64,000 nt of DNA from Arbacia lixula (taxonomy: Eukaryota > Echinodermata > Echinoidea > Arbacioida > Arbaciidae): NCBI GenBank assembly GCA_963669155.1, contig OZ022596.1, positions 5,348,823 through 5,412,822 on the forward strand, given 5' to 3'. The notes under the pieces are model-generated. The model did no database searches, was not told the origin of the DNA, and saw nothing but the letters and a program-made list of their open reading frames with translations. The position numbers were made by a program, and so were the translations under genes. Numbering within the stretch: position 1 is the stretch's first letter; each line of letters opens with the position of its first letter. Below are positions 1 to 12,619 of this stretch, piece by piece.

Positions 1-620
1 CTTTCCATGAACCATCACTCGATAGTGAAGCACATCACAAATCAACAAATTTGGTTAATCTACTTTTTTCCTCCCCTTCCCACAATCTTTAAAAACACTA
101 ATCAAAACCTGTTCTGCTCAGTTCCCCCCTCTCCATCCCCCACCTCCCTGTCTCATCCTATCTCTCTTCCTCATCTTTGGCTCTCCTCAATCATCATAAT
201 ATTTCATTTGAACACACCATCCATAACCAACATTTTTGTTCATCTTTCCTCCTTTTCTCTCATTCTGTCTCCTTTCCCCTCCTAAACACTCTGTCAAAAT
301 CTTTCCTTTTTACCCAAAATTACTCATATATACTTTAAAAATGACAACAAATCACTTTGCCCCCCCCCCCCTTTTTGCTCTCTCCATTTTCTTTCTTCTC
401 TCTCATTGTGTCTCATTTCCTTTCACTACGTCTCTTTCTCTTGTTTCTCTTCCTCTTCTAAACACTCCTAAACTGTCAAAATCTTTCCCCTCCAACACAA
501 CTTTTTTGATCAACACTTTCATCCCTCCCATCTCTCCTTCCGTCTCTCTTCTTTCAGTTTGTAACACTCCTCAATTTTCAAACCTTTCTACAAAATCAAC
601 ACAAAAAATAATTAATCCAA
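1..620. repeat. Pyrimidine-rich imperfect tandem repeat
   Basis: C/T-rich DNA in which a unit ending in a variant of AACACTC..GTCAAAATCTTTCC recurs near 90, 285, 462 and 562, with a run of T/C before each. The open frames here are products of base composition, not genes. Confidence 0.6.
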
Positions 621-3600
621 CATCTTTGTTTTTCCTGAGAGCAAATATTTTTAGTCCATTTTATTTCTCTCCCAATTGTATTTTATACATCATTCATATA
701 TTAACATCTTCAAAAATGTCAAAATGTACAGATCAAAACTCCAATGAACAGCAAAAAAAGAGGAAAATGTATAAATAAATAGAAATTAGAAAAAAAAACA
801 GTACAGCCTCAAAAATCATGGACCAATAACCATACTCACACAAAACCCACATTTGTTGGTGAAACAAACTTCACACAAAAATGCAATATTGTCCCTTATG
901 CTTTCTTTACAAAGAAGTGGCCGTAAATCATATTAGATCTGCCTTTTCACTAGCCTTAGTTCTAGGCAATGGAGTGATTTTTTTTCTGTTGCTATGCACT
1001 GCTGCAATACAAAACAAATACTAAAGTCTGGAAACAGGCTAAGCACTCTTCATCTTCCCTATTTCGGTACCTACGTGTGTGGATGAAGTGAACCCTTAGT
1101 TCAGACTTAGTTGTTATTGCAGAATTTACTAGAAGAAAGAAGCTCACATCCTTGAACAGAGACTACTGTGTCAACTACAGCACAAGAATGCATCCTCTTA
1201 CTCAAGTTACATTATTGTAAACTATGATGAGGACATTTAAATATTGTGCTTCTCACTCTGAAAAAGAGTGTACTAAAACATGGGCGTATGCAAGCTTAAT
1301 GCGCAAAAGCAGCTCTTTGGCTTACTTTCTACTGAGCGCTACAGAGGTTTGCCGACCATATCACCAGCTATCATGCTCAATGCCACTTTTGTGCATATCC
1401 TTCTCACAGACGGTGGTCCAGATTTGCATCTGAGCAACAACAAGGCTCATGATGCACACACACACAGATAGTGAGTGTGAAAATGAAAATTGCTTGGTCC
1501 TACTGAGACAATATTGGATTCATCATCACAACACATTAACCTACAACACAGGTCCATAATATACTCTGAAAGTCTTGCTTCTTTACAACAAAACACATCA
1601 GAAAAAATGCTAATACACACTGTACTCTACGTGGATTGTCACACTCAAAATGAAACATAGGAACGGCGTATGGATGCACCTCCCAATAAAGAAAATGTAC
1701 AATTGTACGGAATGTGCGTTTTGGGCTGCATATTATTAGCCATACAATCGCGAATGAAAATGAAACAAAATATACAAAATCAGAAAGCACAGATTCAGCC
1801 GAATTGGGACATATTTGGATATTGCACACTTTACACAATATGTTTTGTAAAAAAATCACATTCATAATACACAAATTGAGAGAGAACCTCATATTTTTTT
1901 CAGACCGTTATACAATATATACAAATCACAAATAGTCTTCATATAGTATCTACAATTTGAAAAAAAAGAAAGAATAGGAAAGAACAGATTAGAACAGCCA
2001 AATTGTCAAAAATATGTATATAATCAAAATGCTCTTAAAAACACCCTGCATTTGTCAGTACGCAAACATTCAATCATGTTTTTTTTCAGTATAAATAGAA
2101 GCAGGAATGAATTTTTCACTCGATCTAAAGCTACACTATGTCATATTTCATTGTTACATGATTTCTGTTCCTTATCAGGAAGGATAATACATTTCATGTA
2201 TAGGAATTATTTCATTATTTATGAATTATATGATCTTTGAATTATTATTTGAATGTATAATGCTGATGAATTTTGATAGTTAGAAACTACCAAGGAAACT
2301 CAGATAAATGTCATTTAAGTACTTTCCTAATTTCAGAACATAGTACATTTGATTGGACAAAAGAGTATTAAGTACTACAAATGTCATCACACTTAATCTT
2401 TGGTGTAACAGAGGCATTAAAAAATTCAAAAACACAACCATAATGTTCTGTGTATTTGCTTACATAATCTACCTGATTTCAGCATCTACCTCTTAAGTTG
2501 GTTTAGATTAATACAATTTATTAATCTCTTTTAAATGCATTAAAAATTCATATATGTCACAAATTGGAAATAAATATCAAATGAAAATTGAAAGACATAA
2601 TCTTAAGTAACATACATAACTCCCCAAAGCTATATGCAATCCTGGTATGAATATATTCTTTCATACCTCAGCTTGCATCTTGCATGCACAACATATACAG
2701 TAATATCTAACGGATTCATAATGAAGTTAATTCCAAATGAACGAATGGGGATAAGACTGGTATATGTGATCAAATAGTACTAGGCAATCAGGGGAAAATG
2801 TCAATCTGAATCTATTATGCGTCATATTTGAGTGTAATCAATATCTTTATGTGGGACTAAATTAGTTCCTGTGTAAATCTACCTGAAGGAAGTCTAAAAG
2901 GTATTAACACCTGAAGTACCAAGCCTCATAAAAACTCATTGACTCATTATACATGTCAATGTACCTATTATACTGAAAGGTTTAACAAGTTTCACAACAC
3001 AGTGTTAGACTCGTATGTTGTCACTATTTCTTCTGGTAAACAAAAACATAAAATTGAAGAAGGGTCAAAGGGTCAAAATAAGACAAAAATGCAATTTAGT
3101 AGGCATAGCTGGGCCTCATATCACTTGAGACCATGAGGGCAAGATATTTGGTGGAAAAAATGGAGCCTATTTGGGTCCTATTTGAAAAAAATTGATAAGA
3201 CGGGACAGATATACAACCACCAAGAGGAAGAAAAAAATAGCCCGGCAAATTTAAGTGGTAGGTATTCACTATTAACTCTATGCTGCCCTAATCTGACAAA
3301 AGGAAGCAACTAACAAAAGAGACTTTTCTTGTAAATGAGCAAAATGAGTATGTCACTTGCATTGGAATCAGTGCGACACCACATCATGTGAGATTGAATA
3401 TCGCGCAGCAAGATGAAAATTTCTTGTCCAGATTTTGGCCCTCTGTACGGAAAGCTGGGTACAATCTAAGAATACCAATAACCCATATTTGAGTGATTTG
3501 TCACTTGCTTCCAGATTAGGGCAGTAACTGAAACTCAGTTTTCCCTGTATTCAGTCTATAGGTATGAGCTAATTCAGGACTTAATGGATTAAACATGAAA

Positions 3601-4348
3601 TCACATGAGACGTGTGAGATAAAGAATCTTATAAACAATACTGCATGGAATACAAAGATGGCAATGTTTTATACAAAAATCTTAGCTAAATCAATGACTT
3701 TTTTTAAACATGAAAGGAAAATACCCAGAATGCAGCACAAAGGATTTACAACAGGCATATATCTCTCTCTACATGGCGAAATCAAGCAAATTAAATAAAT
3801 GTGGCAAAAACTGAAATTATTAGCTAGTCAAAACACACTACACACTGCACAGCAAATTTAGCAACACAAACAAGACTGGAATGTATATAAGATTACAAAA
3901 ATGTGATCAGTTATGCTACAAATTATATAAAGATGTGATTTATTTTTGGTGGAAAATCAAGAAATTATAAACTTTTCCAGATCAATTGAGGCTATTGCCG
4001 TCATTTTCTGAAGTGATTCTGTTTGTGTGTGGTTGGCCACTGGAATCAGAATAGCCTCACTTTCAAGCTGTAGGACATTTTTATTTTCAAAGCAAACTTT
4101 TACAACAGACAGGTCTGGTTGGAGCAGACTAAACCTTCTCTCTAATTTTTCTCCAGCTTTCCTGAACATTTGATTCAGACTGATAGAAGAGAAGACCTAG
4201 TCTTACCAGCACCAGACTCTCATGAATATTTGCAATAGTTTGGATTATAAATATCAAACAGCCTTGAAGCCAGGCTATCTAATAGCAAGTCTCTGATCTT
4301 CAATCCCTGTTGAGACCTGAGCTAAATCTGTATATATCGCATGTGGAT
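621..4348. other. AT-rich 3' flanking DNA, nothing coding recognised
   Basis: Only short AT-rich open frames with no family resemblance. Possible decayed copies of the TTAA short repeat occur (for example near 3265, TTAACTCTATGCTGCCC). AATAAA signals at 2517-2522 and 3939-3944 on the minus strand could mark alternative ends of the Onecut transcript. Confidence 0.5.
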
Positions 4349-4414
4349 TTACTCACAAGTAATACACACAAATCCCATAGAGCAACATTGAATCTGGCAT
4401 TTAAAGGAGTAAAG
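4349..4414. repeat. TTAA-family short interspersed repeat, partial copy
   Basis: Contains the family core ACAAGTAATACACACAAATC, then CCATAGAGCAACATT and a TCTGGCATTTAAAGGAGTAA end. This matches the intact copy at 43164-43254 read in the same sense. Confidence 0.6.
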
Positions 4415-5278
4415 GAAAACCAGTATGCTGAATAATAATATTTAAACTGTCCTAATCATTACATTCTACTTCTAAAAAATAGACATCATAAATCATAATA
4501 TACAAGTATGTAGGCATTGCACAGCACACGATATCAGGTGAGTCACACAAGCAAGACATAAATAAATATTTCAACAAAAGTGCTATTTCTGTATGATACA
4601 TATACATGTCACGAATGAATGATAAAAGATTTGAATACTTGGTTGTTAATTTCTGGAATGTGAAAGCATCCTGGCATTGCTTCTGAAAGTGTCTATATCG
4701 TCCAAGTCAGGCTTTAACCCCATACATGCCACTGAATAGGTTTGGCAACTCTTATGCATACAAGTCCTATAGGATCGCATTCTGCTTGGCACTGGATGAG
4801 TTCTCACTCGTTACTAGTCTCCAATCTCAAAATATTCCTATTTCAAATACATCCTTTGATATTCCCATTATACCACATGATGGTACTATGATTATATGTT
4901 TTTTATGTTGAGAAATTTCAGACATTTGTGATCAGGAATTAAGCAAAAACATACAATAAAACGTGATTGCATGTCTATATATTTGTAAAGTAGGTCTCAG
5001 GTCTTAGCACATGATGGCAAAAGAAATGCGAGTCGGCCTAACCAATTCAGAATAAATCATTGGTCTCCGAGTTAAATCTACACTGCAATAAGCTAAAGGT
5101 AACTATACTAGATGAGCGCTACATATTGATTATTTTTGTATTTTCCTGGGGAGAAAATAACTAGAATCTATATTCAATATCCTAGTACTATTTCTGCCGA
5201 GAGAACATAATTATATAGAATACAATCAGATCTGTATACAGAGGTAGACATATATATAAATAATTAGAAAACAATCAT
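4415..5278. other. Flanking DNA; another TTAA-family end, otherwise nothing recognised
   Basis: Near 4713-4800 the sequence TTAACCCCATACATGCCACT followed by CAAGTCCTATAGGATCGCAT and TTGGCACTGGATGAG is a diverged copy of the TTAA short repeat. The rest is unremarkable AT-rich DNA. Confidence 0.45.
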
Positions 5279-5284
5279 GTTTAT
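5279..5284 (-). terminator. Candidate polyadenylation signal AATAAA
   Basis: The plus strand reads TTTATT, which is AATAAA on the gene strand. It is the first such hexamer 3' of the Onecut stop codon. Confidence 0.4.
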
Positions 5285-6622
5285 TGCAAGATATCCCACT
5301 CTTTCCCCCCATTGTGTCACTGATTCATGTACCCAGTCCATTGTTCAGTATAAACCATTCAGAAACTAAGAGTGAAATATCTCCCTCTTGTGTCCAAAAT
5401 CTGACAGGTTCTCTCCATTTCTGTTTGTCCATAATGTATTCCACTGGAATAAGGGTTTTCTTACTTTGCTGAAAACATAATTCAAAACTGTTACAAAGTT
5501 CGAGATTTTCACACATTTCAGCCTTGGGTTAGGTTAGTACATTTCAGCAACTTTTTAAATGATGATCACTTGTGGAAAAAAGTTATGAACATAAGATTTG
5601 AAACACAATACCGGTATATACCTTTGCACTCAGCACACAAATATATTGTTTTTCACACTGCACTGAATCCCATAAGAAAGAACAATAGAAATTTTGCACA
5701 CTGCACATTACAGTCCCTTAAATACCATCAATTTTGCACACTGCACTGAAATAGAAAGAAGACAACACATTTGAGAAAAGTTTGATGACCCTGTTACAGA
5801 CAGAATTAAAAGCCTCGCAAAAAAAAATGTAAAGTCCTGAGCAAAAATGCTAGAACTAAGAAATTATTTTGGGTAGCTTGTAAAATAAGCCTTTAAGGTG
5901 TGGACTTGAATAACAGACCATCACATTAGACTAGGCTGAAACAATGGATAACGGAACATGTCGCGGAACTTAATAAAATGAGCTAGAGTAAATGCAACAC
6001 GAACAAATGCAAGATTTTTCAAATAGGATGACAGTAGATGTAACTTCTGGATGGATCTGAATATGTTTTCATACACTTTGGATAGTTTCTAATACAGGCA
6101 TACTGTGTAGTGTTAAACTCCCGTCAGGATAAGTTGAATTGCACTCTAGACGTCAGTGATAATACACTTGCATTGGTATCCCGTCTTGTTTAACCAATCT
6201 GAAAAGTAGAGTCTGGTAATCTTAGACTAGATCATCAGCCTGGCTTGTACACTGTTTCAAGGCCCAGTACAGATAGTCTCCCTGTTCAGACTCAATAGTG
6301 ACCTGTCTCAAAACTCAAGTCTGCTATGATCAGAGTTGACTATCTTGGCCTGAGTCTGTATGGTATAAGGATGGTATAGTTTCTTCCACGCAGACTCGCC
6401 CATGGATAGAACGTGCCTGTAAACTAACTTTACCTCACAACAGCCCCCATCCATCGCTGCTACTACACCTGTCAAGCTCACCCTGACTTGGTATGGCATG
6501 AGGTTGGTAGTCTTCCCACGCAAACTCGTTGACAGACTACATCTGGCCGACTTAGTAAGACATAGGGTTTGTAGTCTCTCCGGCACAGGCCCATTCATTA
6601 AAAGACCTGCAACTAACTCTTT
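5279..6622 (-). other. Probable 3' UTR of the Onecut gene
   Basis: The first canonical AATAAA on the minus strand after the stop codon is at 5279-5284, about 1.34 kb downstream. The interval has no competing canonical signal that I can see. It contains a set of related short motifs (TTTGCACACTGCACT-like, about 5625-5750), and the 6200-6600 part is somewhat GC-richer. Further AATAAA candidates lie at 3939-3944 and 2517-2522, so a longer 3' UTR is possible. Confidence 0.45.
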
Positions 6623-7002
6623 CTACGCCTTATACTCTGACTTTGGCGTCAGGGACCCCTGATTCGGGTGCACCGCCCCCGGCGCACCTCCCCCTCCCCC
6701 TACTCCTACTCCACCCCCTGGGGGGCCAGCTCCGCCCCCTCCCCCTCCCCCTGCACCCCCCATCTCGTCCTGCCACTTGTCCTGACTGCGGCGGCGAGCA
6801 TTCATGAAGAAGTTGCTGACCGTGCTGAGCTCCAGACCAAGCTGCTGGGCAATGGTCAGTTGCATCTCCTTGGACGGCCGCTTGTTCTCCTTGAAGATGG
6901 CGTGGAGAGTCCGGCGCTGAAGGTCAGTGAAGACAAGGCGCGGCTTCTTGATGTGGCTGGTTTGAGACGGCGACTTGGCGTCATCCTCCTTCTTCTTGCA
7001 AG
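6623..7002 (-). CDS. onecut: Onecut/HNF6 transcription factor, terminal coding exon with homeodomain
   Basis: This exon completes the protein (residues 352-477, stop TAG at 6623-6625). The first codon is split: G from the CUT exon plus CT here gives Ala, restoring the family-typical LRLAACKKKE join. The divergent Onecut homeodomain spans about residues 369-428 and contains KKPRLVFTDLQRRTLHAIF, KENKRPSKE and LGLELSTVSNFFMNARRRS. It has the family hallmarks Phe at homeodomain position 48 and Met at 50, next to invariant Asn51. A Gly-rich low-complexity stretch (about 433-457) follows. The protein ends in KSEYKA, comparable to the KA ending of vertebrate HNF6. The acceptor is a long T run followed by CTCTGCGCAG. 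In this family the CUT domain and homeodomain bind DNA together, at sites related to ATYGATT. Total length (about 477) is close to that of human HNF6 (465). Confidence 0.96.
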
Positions 7003-7022
7003 CTGCGCAGAGAAAAAAATAC
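7003..7022 (-). other. Splice acceptor of the homeodomain exon
   Basis: On the minus strand a run of seven T leads into CTCTGCGCAG|CTTGC. The phase matches the donor at 48475 and rebuilds the conserved Ala-Ala-Cys-Lys sequence between the CUT domain and homeodomain. Confidence 0.95.
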
Positions 7023-7562
7023 AAAGAAATTTATGATTAAAATGCTACTAGTAACATTCTGCTTGTAGCAAAAAGAATGATAAAACAAATTTATCATCAA
7101 CAAATACATCATACTGAAGAGACAGAAATCATTATGAAAATGGTGGTAAAAATATGTTTTCATGCTGCACGTAGTCAATAAAATGATGAAAAGAAGTTTA
7201 TTATTAAAAAAGTATTTAAGTGAAAAGGCTTTCTGGGGTAATTCCGATTTTACCAAGATTTACATACTGGGTGTATGCGTAAAACTTCTTTGGAAATAAA
7301 GAAGTATTGTTTACTTATTTATATATCATTTTGAAGAGGTAGTGAAGAAATTGGTTTCTGAAAAAAAATGCTGAAAAGTAGAAAAAATGGTAGCATGGGA
7401 GGAGAGTTCATTGTGTATTAAAAAAAATTGCACATGTTAAACCAGAATGAAAAGAACTGATGAATGACTGGTATGGTTGACCAACTGAACAAAATGAAAC
7501 AAAAAAACTGAGCAAATACATACAAATAAATATAAATGATGCATCGATGTACTACTGAATGA

Positions 7563-7765
7563 ATGAAATAATAGAACACATGCGTCAATAAAAAAATGAA
7601 TGAAAGGATGAATGAATGAATGAATGAATGAATGAATGAAATGATGAGTGAAATAATAGAACACATGCATCAATAAAATGAATGAAAGGATGAATGAATG
7701 AATGAATGAAACGATGAATAAATGAATGAATGAATGAAAGGATGAATGAATAAATGAATGAGAAG
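7563..7765. repeat. (ATGA)n tetranucleotide array with nested duplication
   Basis: AATGAATG repeats are interrupted by a duplicated segment beginning GAAATAATAGAACACATG (about 7563 and 7649). The His/Ser/Phe/Ile-rich frames here are repeat translations. Confidence 0.85.
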
Positions 7766-8283
7766 AGGGCTACGGTATACACAATCTTTCATTTGCGCTT
7801 CATCAATCTTCGTATGATAAGCACCGGCATGCGTTTGTTCTATACAATGCATCGAGATATATTTGTATTCTGTGCCTGTGCTGGACATCTCTTATTCACA
7901 CAAGACTTTCCATTGTTCCCTTCTCTGCTATTAATCTTTAAAAAACAGTCGACAAATGGGTTTTTCCAAGACTTGCTGGTGAGACAAAAAGCACGCATGG
8001 GAACCATACAGCTGCCCTACTGTGTTACACACTCTAAGCAAGACACCTTTTTTAAAAAAAAGTAGGGGAAAAGCAGAATGGGATATCACAATGGAAGGAA
8101 AAGCACAGAAAAATCATATCATATTGGTTCGTGGGAAATCTGAGTATGATTTGTGTAATTTTGAGGGGTTTACTTCATAAGGATTATGTTTGAGTTTTGG
8201 TTCCAAGGCTTACAGTTAATTGGTACAAAAAAGGAGAAATGTGTTTTGTACGAGCGGCAATTTAAATGTTTGAGCTAGAGTCT

Positions 8284-8671
8284 GGAAGTGAGATGGAGAC
8301 AGAGAGACAGAGGGAGAGAGCAAAAGAGAGATATCATAGAGAAAGAAAGGAAGAAACAAAGGGAGAAAACAAAAGAAAAAGTGATACAGGGAGGGGTGGG
8401 GAAAGTGAGAGAAATAAGAGACACAAAGAGAAGGAGAGAAAGCTTAAGGAGAGAGAGAGAAAGGGGGGCAGAGAGAAAGAGAGGGGGGGGGGAGAAAGAG
8501 AGAGAGAAAGAGAGAGAAAGAGAGAGAGAAAGAGAGAGAAAGAGAGAGAGGGATGGGGGGGATATTAAAGAAAGGGAGAGAGGGAGAAAGATAGAAAGAG
8601 AGAGGATGTGATAGAAAAGGAGAGAGAGGGGGAGAGAGAGAAAGAAAGAAAGAGAGGATGTTAAAGAAAGG

Positions 8672-8702
<31 letters not shown>

Positions 8703-8815
8703 AGGGAGAGAGAGAGAAAGGGAGGGAGAGAGAAAGAAAGAGAGGATGTTAGAGGGAGAGAGAGAGAGAGAGGGAGTGGGGGGGGGGGAGAAAAGAAGGA
8801 GAAAGGGGGTGAAGG
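8284..8815. repeat. Polypurine (GA-rich) tract, about 530 bp
   Basis: Purines are almost uninterrupted on the plus strand (GAGAGAAAG units, several G runs). It encodes meaningless Arg/Glu-rich frames. Confidence 0.9.
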
Positions 8816-8879
8816 AAAAGAGCATGATGGAATAAGTGTTTTTAGTAGTAAGCCAATCTGCCATCCAAATTGCAACCAA

Positions 8880-9070
8880 CTGCTTTAATCCCTTAATCTC
8901 CAACTAATCCTCTGTAAAAGCTTGTTCCCAATAATGAGGAAGTGGCCTCACAATAGGGGAGCATGTTGGTACCAGATGCTGGGATCAATAACTGACCAGG
9001 AGGGGCGCTCTCTCCCCTCCATAAGAGGGATTAGGGGCATAAGTACATTCAGAGGTTGTGGGTTTCTATT
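8880..9070. promoter_or_regulatory. Candidate regulatory island with clustered TAATCC/TAATCT sites
   Basis: Directly after the polypurine tract come TAATCC (8886), TAATCT (8894) and TAATCC (8905), then GGATTA (9028). This is a cluster of K50 homeodomain (Otx/Gsc/Pitx-type) sites in otherwise complex sequence. A GATCAATAAC motif near 8985 resembles a Onecut half-site. Function is inferred from motif clustering only. Confidence 0.35.
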
Positions 9071-10139
9071 TACTGGAATTTCCCAAACATGGGATAACAC
9101 CAGAGGTCTCTATAGGAATTTCTTGTCTTATTTCTTTGTACCTAAAAAGATGAGAGTGGGTTCTTAAAGTTTGTGGTAGGTAGATAGAGGATTTAGTTAA
9201 CATGGTAAACAGGTACATAATCACCCAGTGAGCTTAGAAATTACAAATTGCCTATTTAACTTGTGGGTAAGCTGTGAAGTGGGTACTGCTGGTGATGAAA
9301 TGCACCCATGGTTTGCAATGGTTGTAGGAGAGCTTCAGGATAATGGTCAGATAACATAATTTTTCAAATTTTCTTTGTAGCTTTCCTTCCCCTTTTCTTC
9401 CTTGTCTCCTTGTTGATATCTTCTATCTCTCTCACCATATCTCTTTCTGCATATTTGTCTACAATATATATCTCCATGTCTCCCTCTCTCTTCTCAATTT
9501 CTATTCCACATCTCTCTCTCTCCCTCTTTGTTTCTCTCTCTCTCTTTGCCATTTCTCTCCAAACTCATCATGTTGATTTTGCTTTTCCAAGAATATGCCT
9601 ATTTTAAAAAGGAAAGAGAAATTGTCTTATATGATATCCTCTGTTCTATTCATTGTCCTCTTCTTACCTTTTCTATACAATCTCCTTCTACCCCTTTCTT
9701 TCTACCCCTTTTGCTCTTCAACCCTTTCCAATTTCAGTTCCCAATTCTACCCCCAACACACAAACATGAATAACACCCAGCCAAAGTTATGAGAATATTT
9801 CCCCCACATACCATCTGTGTATCTTTCGCCCCATGCCTCAAACCTATATAGTATATATCACATACCACGGCTCCCCCAAATACATATTGGAAATTTACAC
9901 TGTGTGTATTTCACATACCGTGGGGCCCCCTTCATGAGAATGCATACAAGCCTATGGGCATGGGCATATTGATTTGCAAGAATCAATATTGTTCTTTTCT
10001 AATTAAAATACTTTTTTTCCCATTTCATAGGCAGAGTTTGGTTAGTAATCTAATTAAAACAGATGAGCAACAAATGACAAGATATTGCCACAAATTTGGA
10101 GAGGAGCAAGAAACCGGGGCACCGAGTTATAATTGAATT
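9071..10139. other. Intron DNA with pyrimidine-rich patches and a short duplication
   Basis: CT-rich patches lie at about 9370-9555 and 9640-9760. A duplicated motif ATCACATACCACGG / TTCACATACCGTGG occurs at about 9858 and 9910. No gene is recognised. Confidence 0.5.
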
Positions 10140-10330
10140 TTTGATGGCGGTAGTTATTCCTGCTTGGTTCAGGAAACTAAGACAACATTATTTGTTTTGT
10201 TTCTCTGCCAGCGTTGCGGTTTTCCGCAAAGACGTTCGGTCAGACTATATGTGTTAAATAAACATAAATATGTGAGGCATGTCTGTTTTTCGGGAATCGC
10301 ATTCCTTCATTGATAAGCTACACAAATACA
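10140..10330. promoter_or_regulatory. Candidate regulatory island
   Basis: Complex sequence with Fox-like ATTTGTTTTGTTT and AAATAAACATAAATA motifs and the near-palindrome GGAATCGCATTCC. Weak, motif-only evidence. Confidence 0.25.
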
Positions 10331-12619
10331 CTCTATTGCTAAGATCATGTGTTAATTTGTGATGTCTAGATGCTTGTTTGCATTTCGTTATTTGGGTCAA
10401 GATGGCTACTGACCAGTAAGATGCTTACTAAGATCAGAGATCAGACAAAGTCAGAGAGGACTGCACGTAACAGCAGGGTTTCGTTATGTAAATTGTAAAA
10501 AATTCTTATAACATAGATAAAGATTGTTCCACATGACATGCCTAAATAAAGCAAATGCAATCAGTCTGTGTTTTTGCTTTATGTTCCACTGATTCCATAA
10601 GAGCCAGCAAAAAAAAAACACATCAAAGTGCAAAGATTTTTACGGAGGTTAGTTACTGTTAATTCCTCGTTATAGAATGAAGTCAATCTATCAAGGCTCT
10701 GATTGTACATTAAACCCCTGATAAGAATTGATTTATACTAAATTCATAATCATAATTCAAATCGACCCTTGCAGGATCTACATCACACAATCGCAACAAA
10801 ACTCCATCACCATTCACGATACTAATGAGGTCCTCGCTTCATCACAATCGTCCCATCACCCAGCTTAACCACACCTCTCGCTGTGTGTTCTCAATGCGTA
10901 AGCCTAGATGGCAAAACCCTCATGGCAGAATGAGGTAATCCAAGATTTTACCAACATATCTTCTCGCTCATTCATTTTTGTGGTTGATAGCGGAGAAGTT
11001 TAACCCTTTGCGAGTCAGACATTCTGATAGCCTGTGAGCTCTTCATGTCTTTCAAATGTACTAGAGTTCTAGCTTTTCCCTGTATATTTCTGAGCCCAAT
11101 TCATAATGTCTTCACACAAAATGATTTAAATGTAATAAACTGTGAAACTTCAATGAACTCTTAGTGTGAATCCATTTACAAGTAAAACATACAAATCCAA
11201 TAGAGATAAATTTTGGCTGGCAATGGAAGATTTAAACAAAATATCTTGATTTATTTCTTCTATTTTTGGCAGCAACTAATTCTCACAGTGGGCTACCCCT
11301 TTCAGTTGGAATATTTCTATCAGATAATGTTGTTTTAATGGTTAAATGAATAAAAATGATTTAATTTATTTACATGTTTCACTTAAACATCACCAACACA
11401 TAGCCTGCATAGGACATCTCACACTCTCTGATGCAATACCTCTCTCTATAAGATTGAAAAGAAATGAAAGAAGTAAGAGAGAAAAGTCTGAAGAAAAGTA
11501 CAATGGCAGCTTCTCTCTCATTATTCCAGGACAGAAAAGGTTAAAAAAAAAGAGGGAAAATGAAGAGAAAATTGCGTTCTCCACACATTGAACCGCCCGT
11601 GGGAAAGACTGTAACTGATTCCTGTGACACAAAGGCAAATTATATCCCTTCCCACTCATTAAAGTAGTTAAAAAGTACGCAGAAAATTTATCCCAAGTGC
11701 TGGTGCCGTGAGCTAGTAATACGATGCTCTGATGTAAGTGTTCAAACACAGCAAAACGAGGTACAGTTACTCATTAATTCGTAGAAGTTCTCTCTTTTTC
11801 CGATAGCTTTTGCAGCATTTAATTGATTTACCCCGTTCCTAGTTGCGAAATGATGCTTAAACTACCCACTAATTTCTACCTCTCCTTGATTTTTTTCTCA
11901 AAGCAAGGATAGTTTATAATTCAGTTACAGAACAATGGCTATTCTTTTGTTAAACATATCCACCATCCTTTCTGTTTTCATTTGATATAACCTTCTAGTT
12001 CATGTTTGTTCTATAAAAAAAAAAATGAGGTAAAAAAGAGACATGTTGATATTTCTTTCTGAAGGGAAAAAATCATCTTTTTTTAAAATAAGTTTATTTT
12101 ACATATGACTGAAAATTGATGATTACAAATATTTTACTTTCTTTCTCTTGTTACTTTTGGTTCTGTTTAACTCACCCTTTCCATTACAATTGATCTCAAT
12201 AATGACAAAATGTCTCCCCATCAAATTAAATCTTCACACCCACAATATATCAAGAGATATGTCCATAGCCAAGGCATAAAATGATATTGATGTTTGATTT
12301 ATGATACTATACAATGAAACTAAAACATCACTGCATAAACTCAATGCAACTGTATGTCAGTACTGATAGAAAAAATATAACGAAACAATAATCAATTTGG
12401 CAGCAGCTGAAATATGTACACCCAACTCCCAAAATGAACAGGCTGTTGTTAATTTAATAAGCAAATCTAGCGAAAAGGGCTTCAGATCATAAAGAAAATC
12501 AGTCTGTGAATGGTTAGAGATGATATCTCCGCTGGGCTTTGGACAGAATTTCTTAAGCCTATTTTTGAAATTATCTTCAGGCTTGTGAGGGATTATTTTC
12601 CATGGGCTGAGTAACTGTC
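10331..12619. other. Intron DNA; diverged TTAA-family copies, nothing else recognised
   Basis: TTAACCCTTTGCGAGTCAGA near 11000 and the ACAAGTAAAACATACAAATC-CAATAGAGA segment near 11176 match the TTAA short repeat. An AACCACACC (Runx-like) motif occurs near 10869. The open frames are AT-rich and unconvincing. Confidence 0.45.

Noticed and set aside
3957-4169. 70-residue minus-strand frame with normal-looking composition
   Set aside because: Short, no family resemblance, and it lies 3' of the Onecut gene in AT-rich DNA; could be an exon only if transcript data show it.
6668-7036. 122-residue plus-strand frame opposite the homeodomain exon
   Set aside because: Antisense shadow of the conserved homeodomain codons.
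7585-7782. Repeating FIHSFIHSF protein frames
   Set aside because: Translation of the (ATGA)n array.
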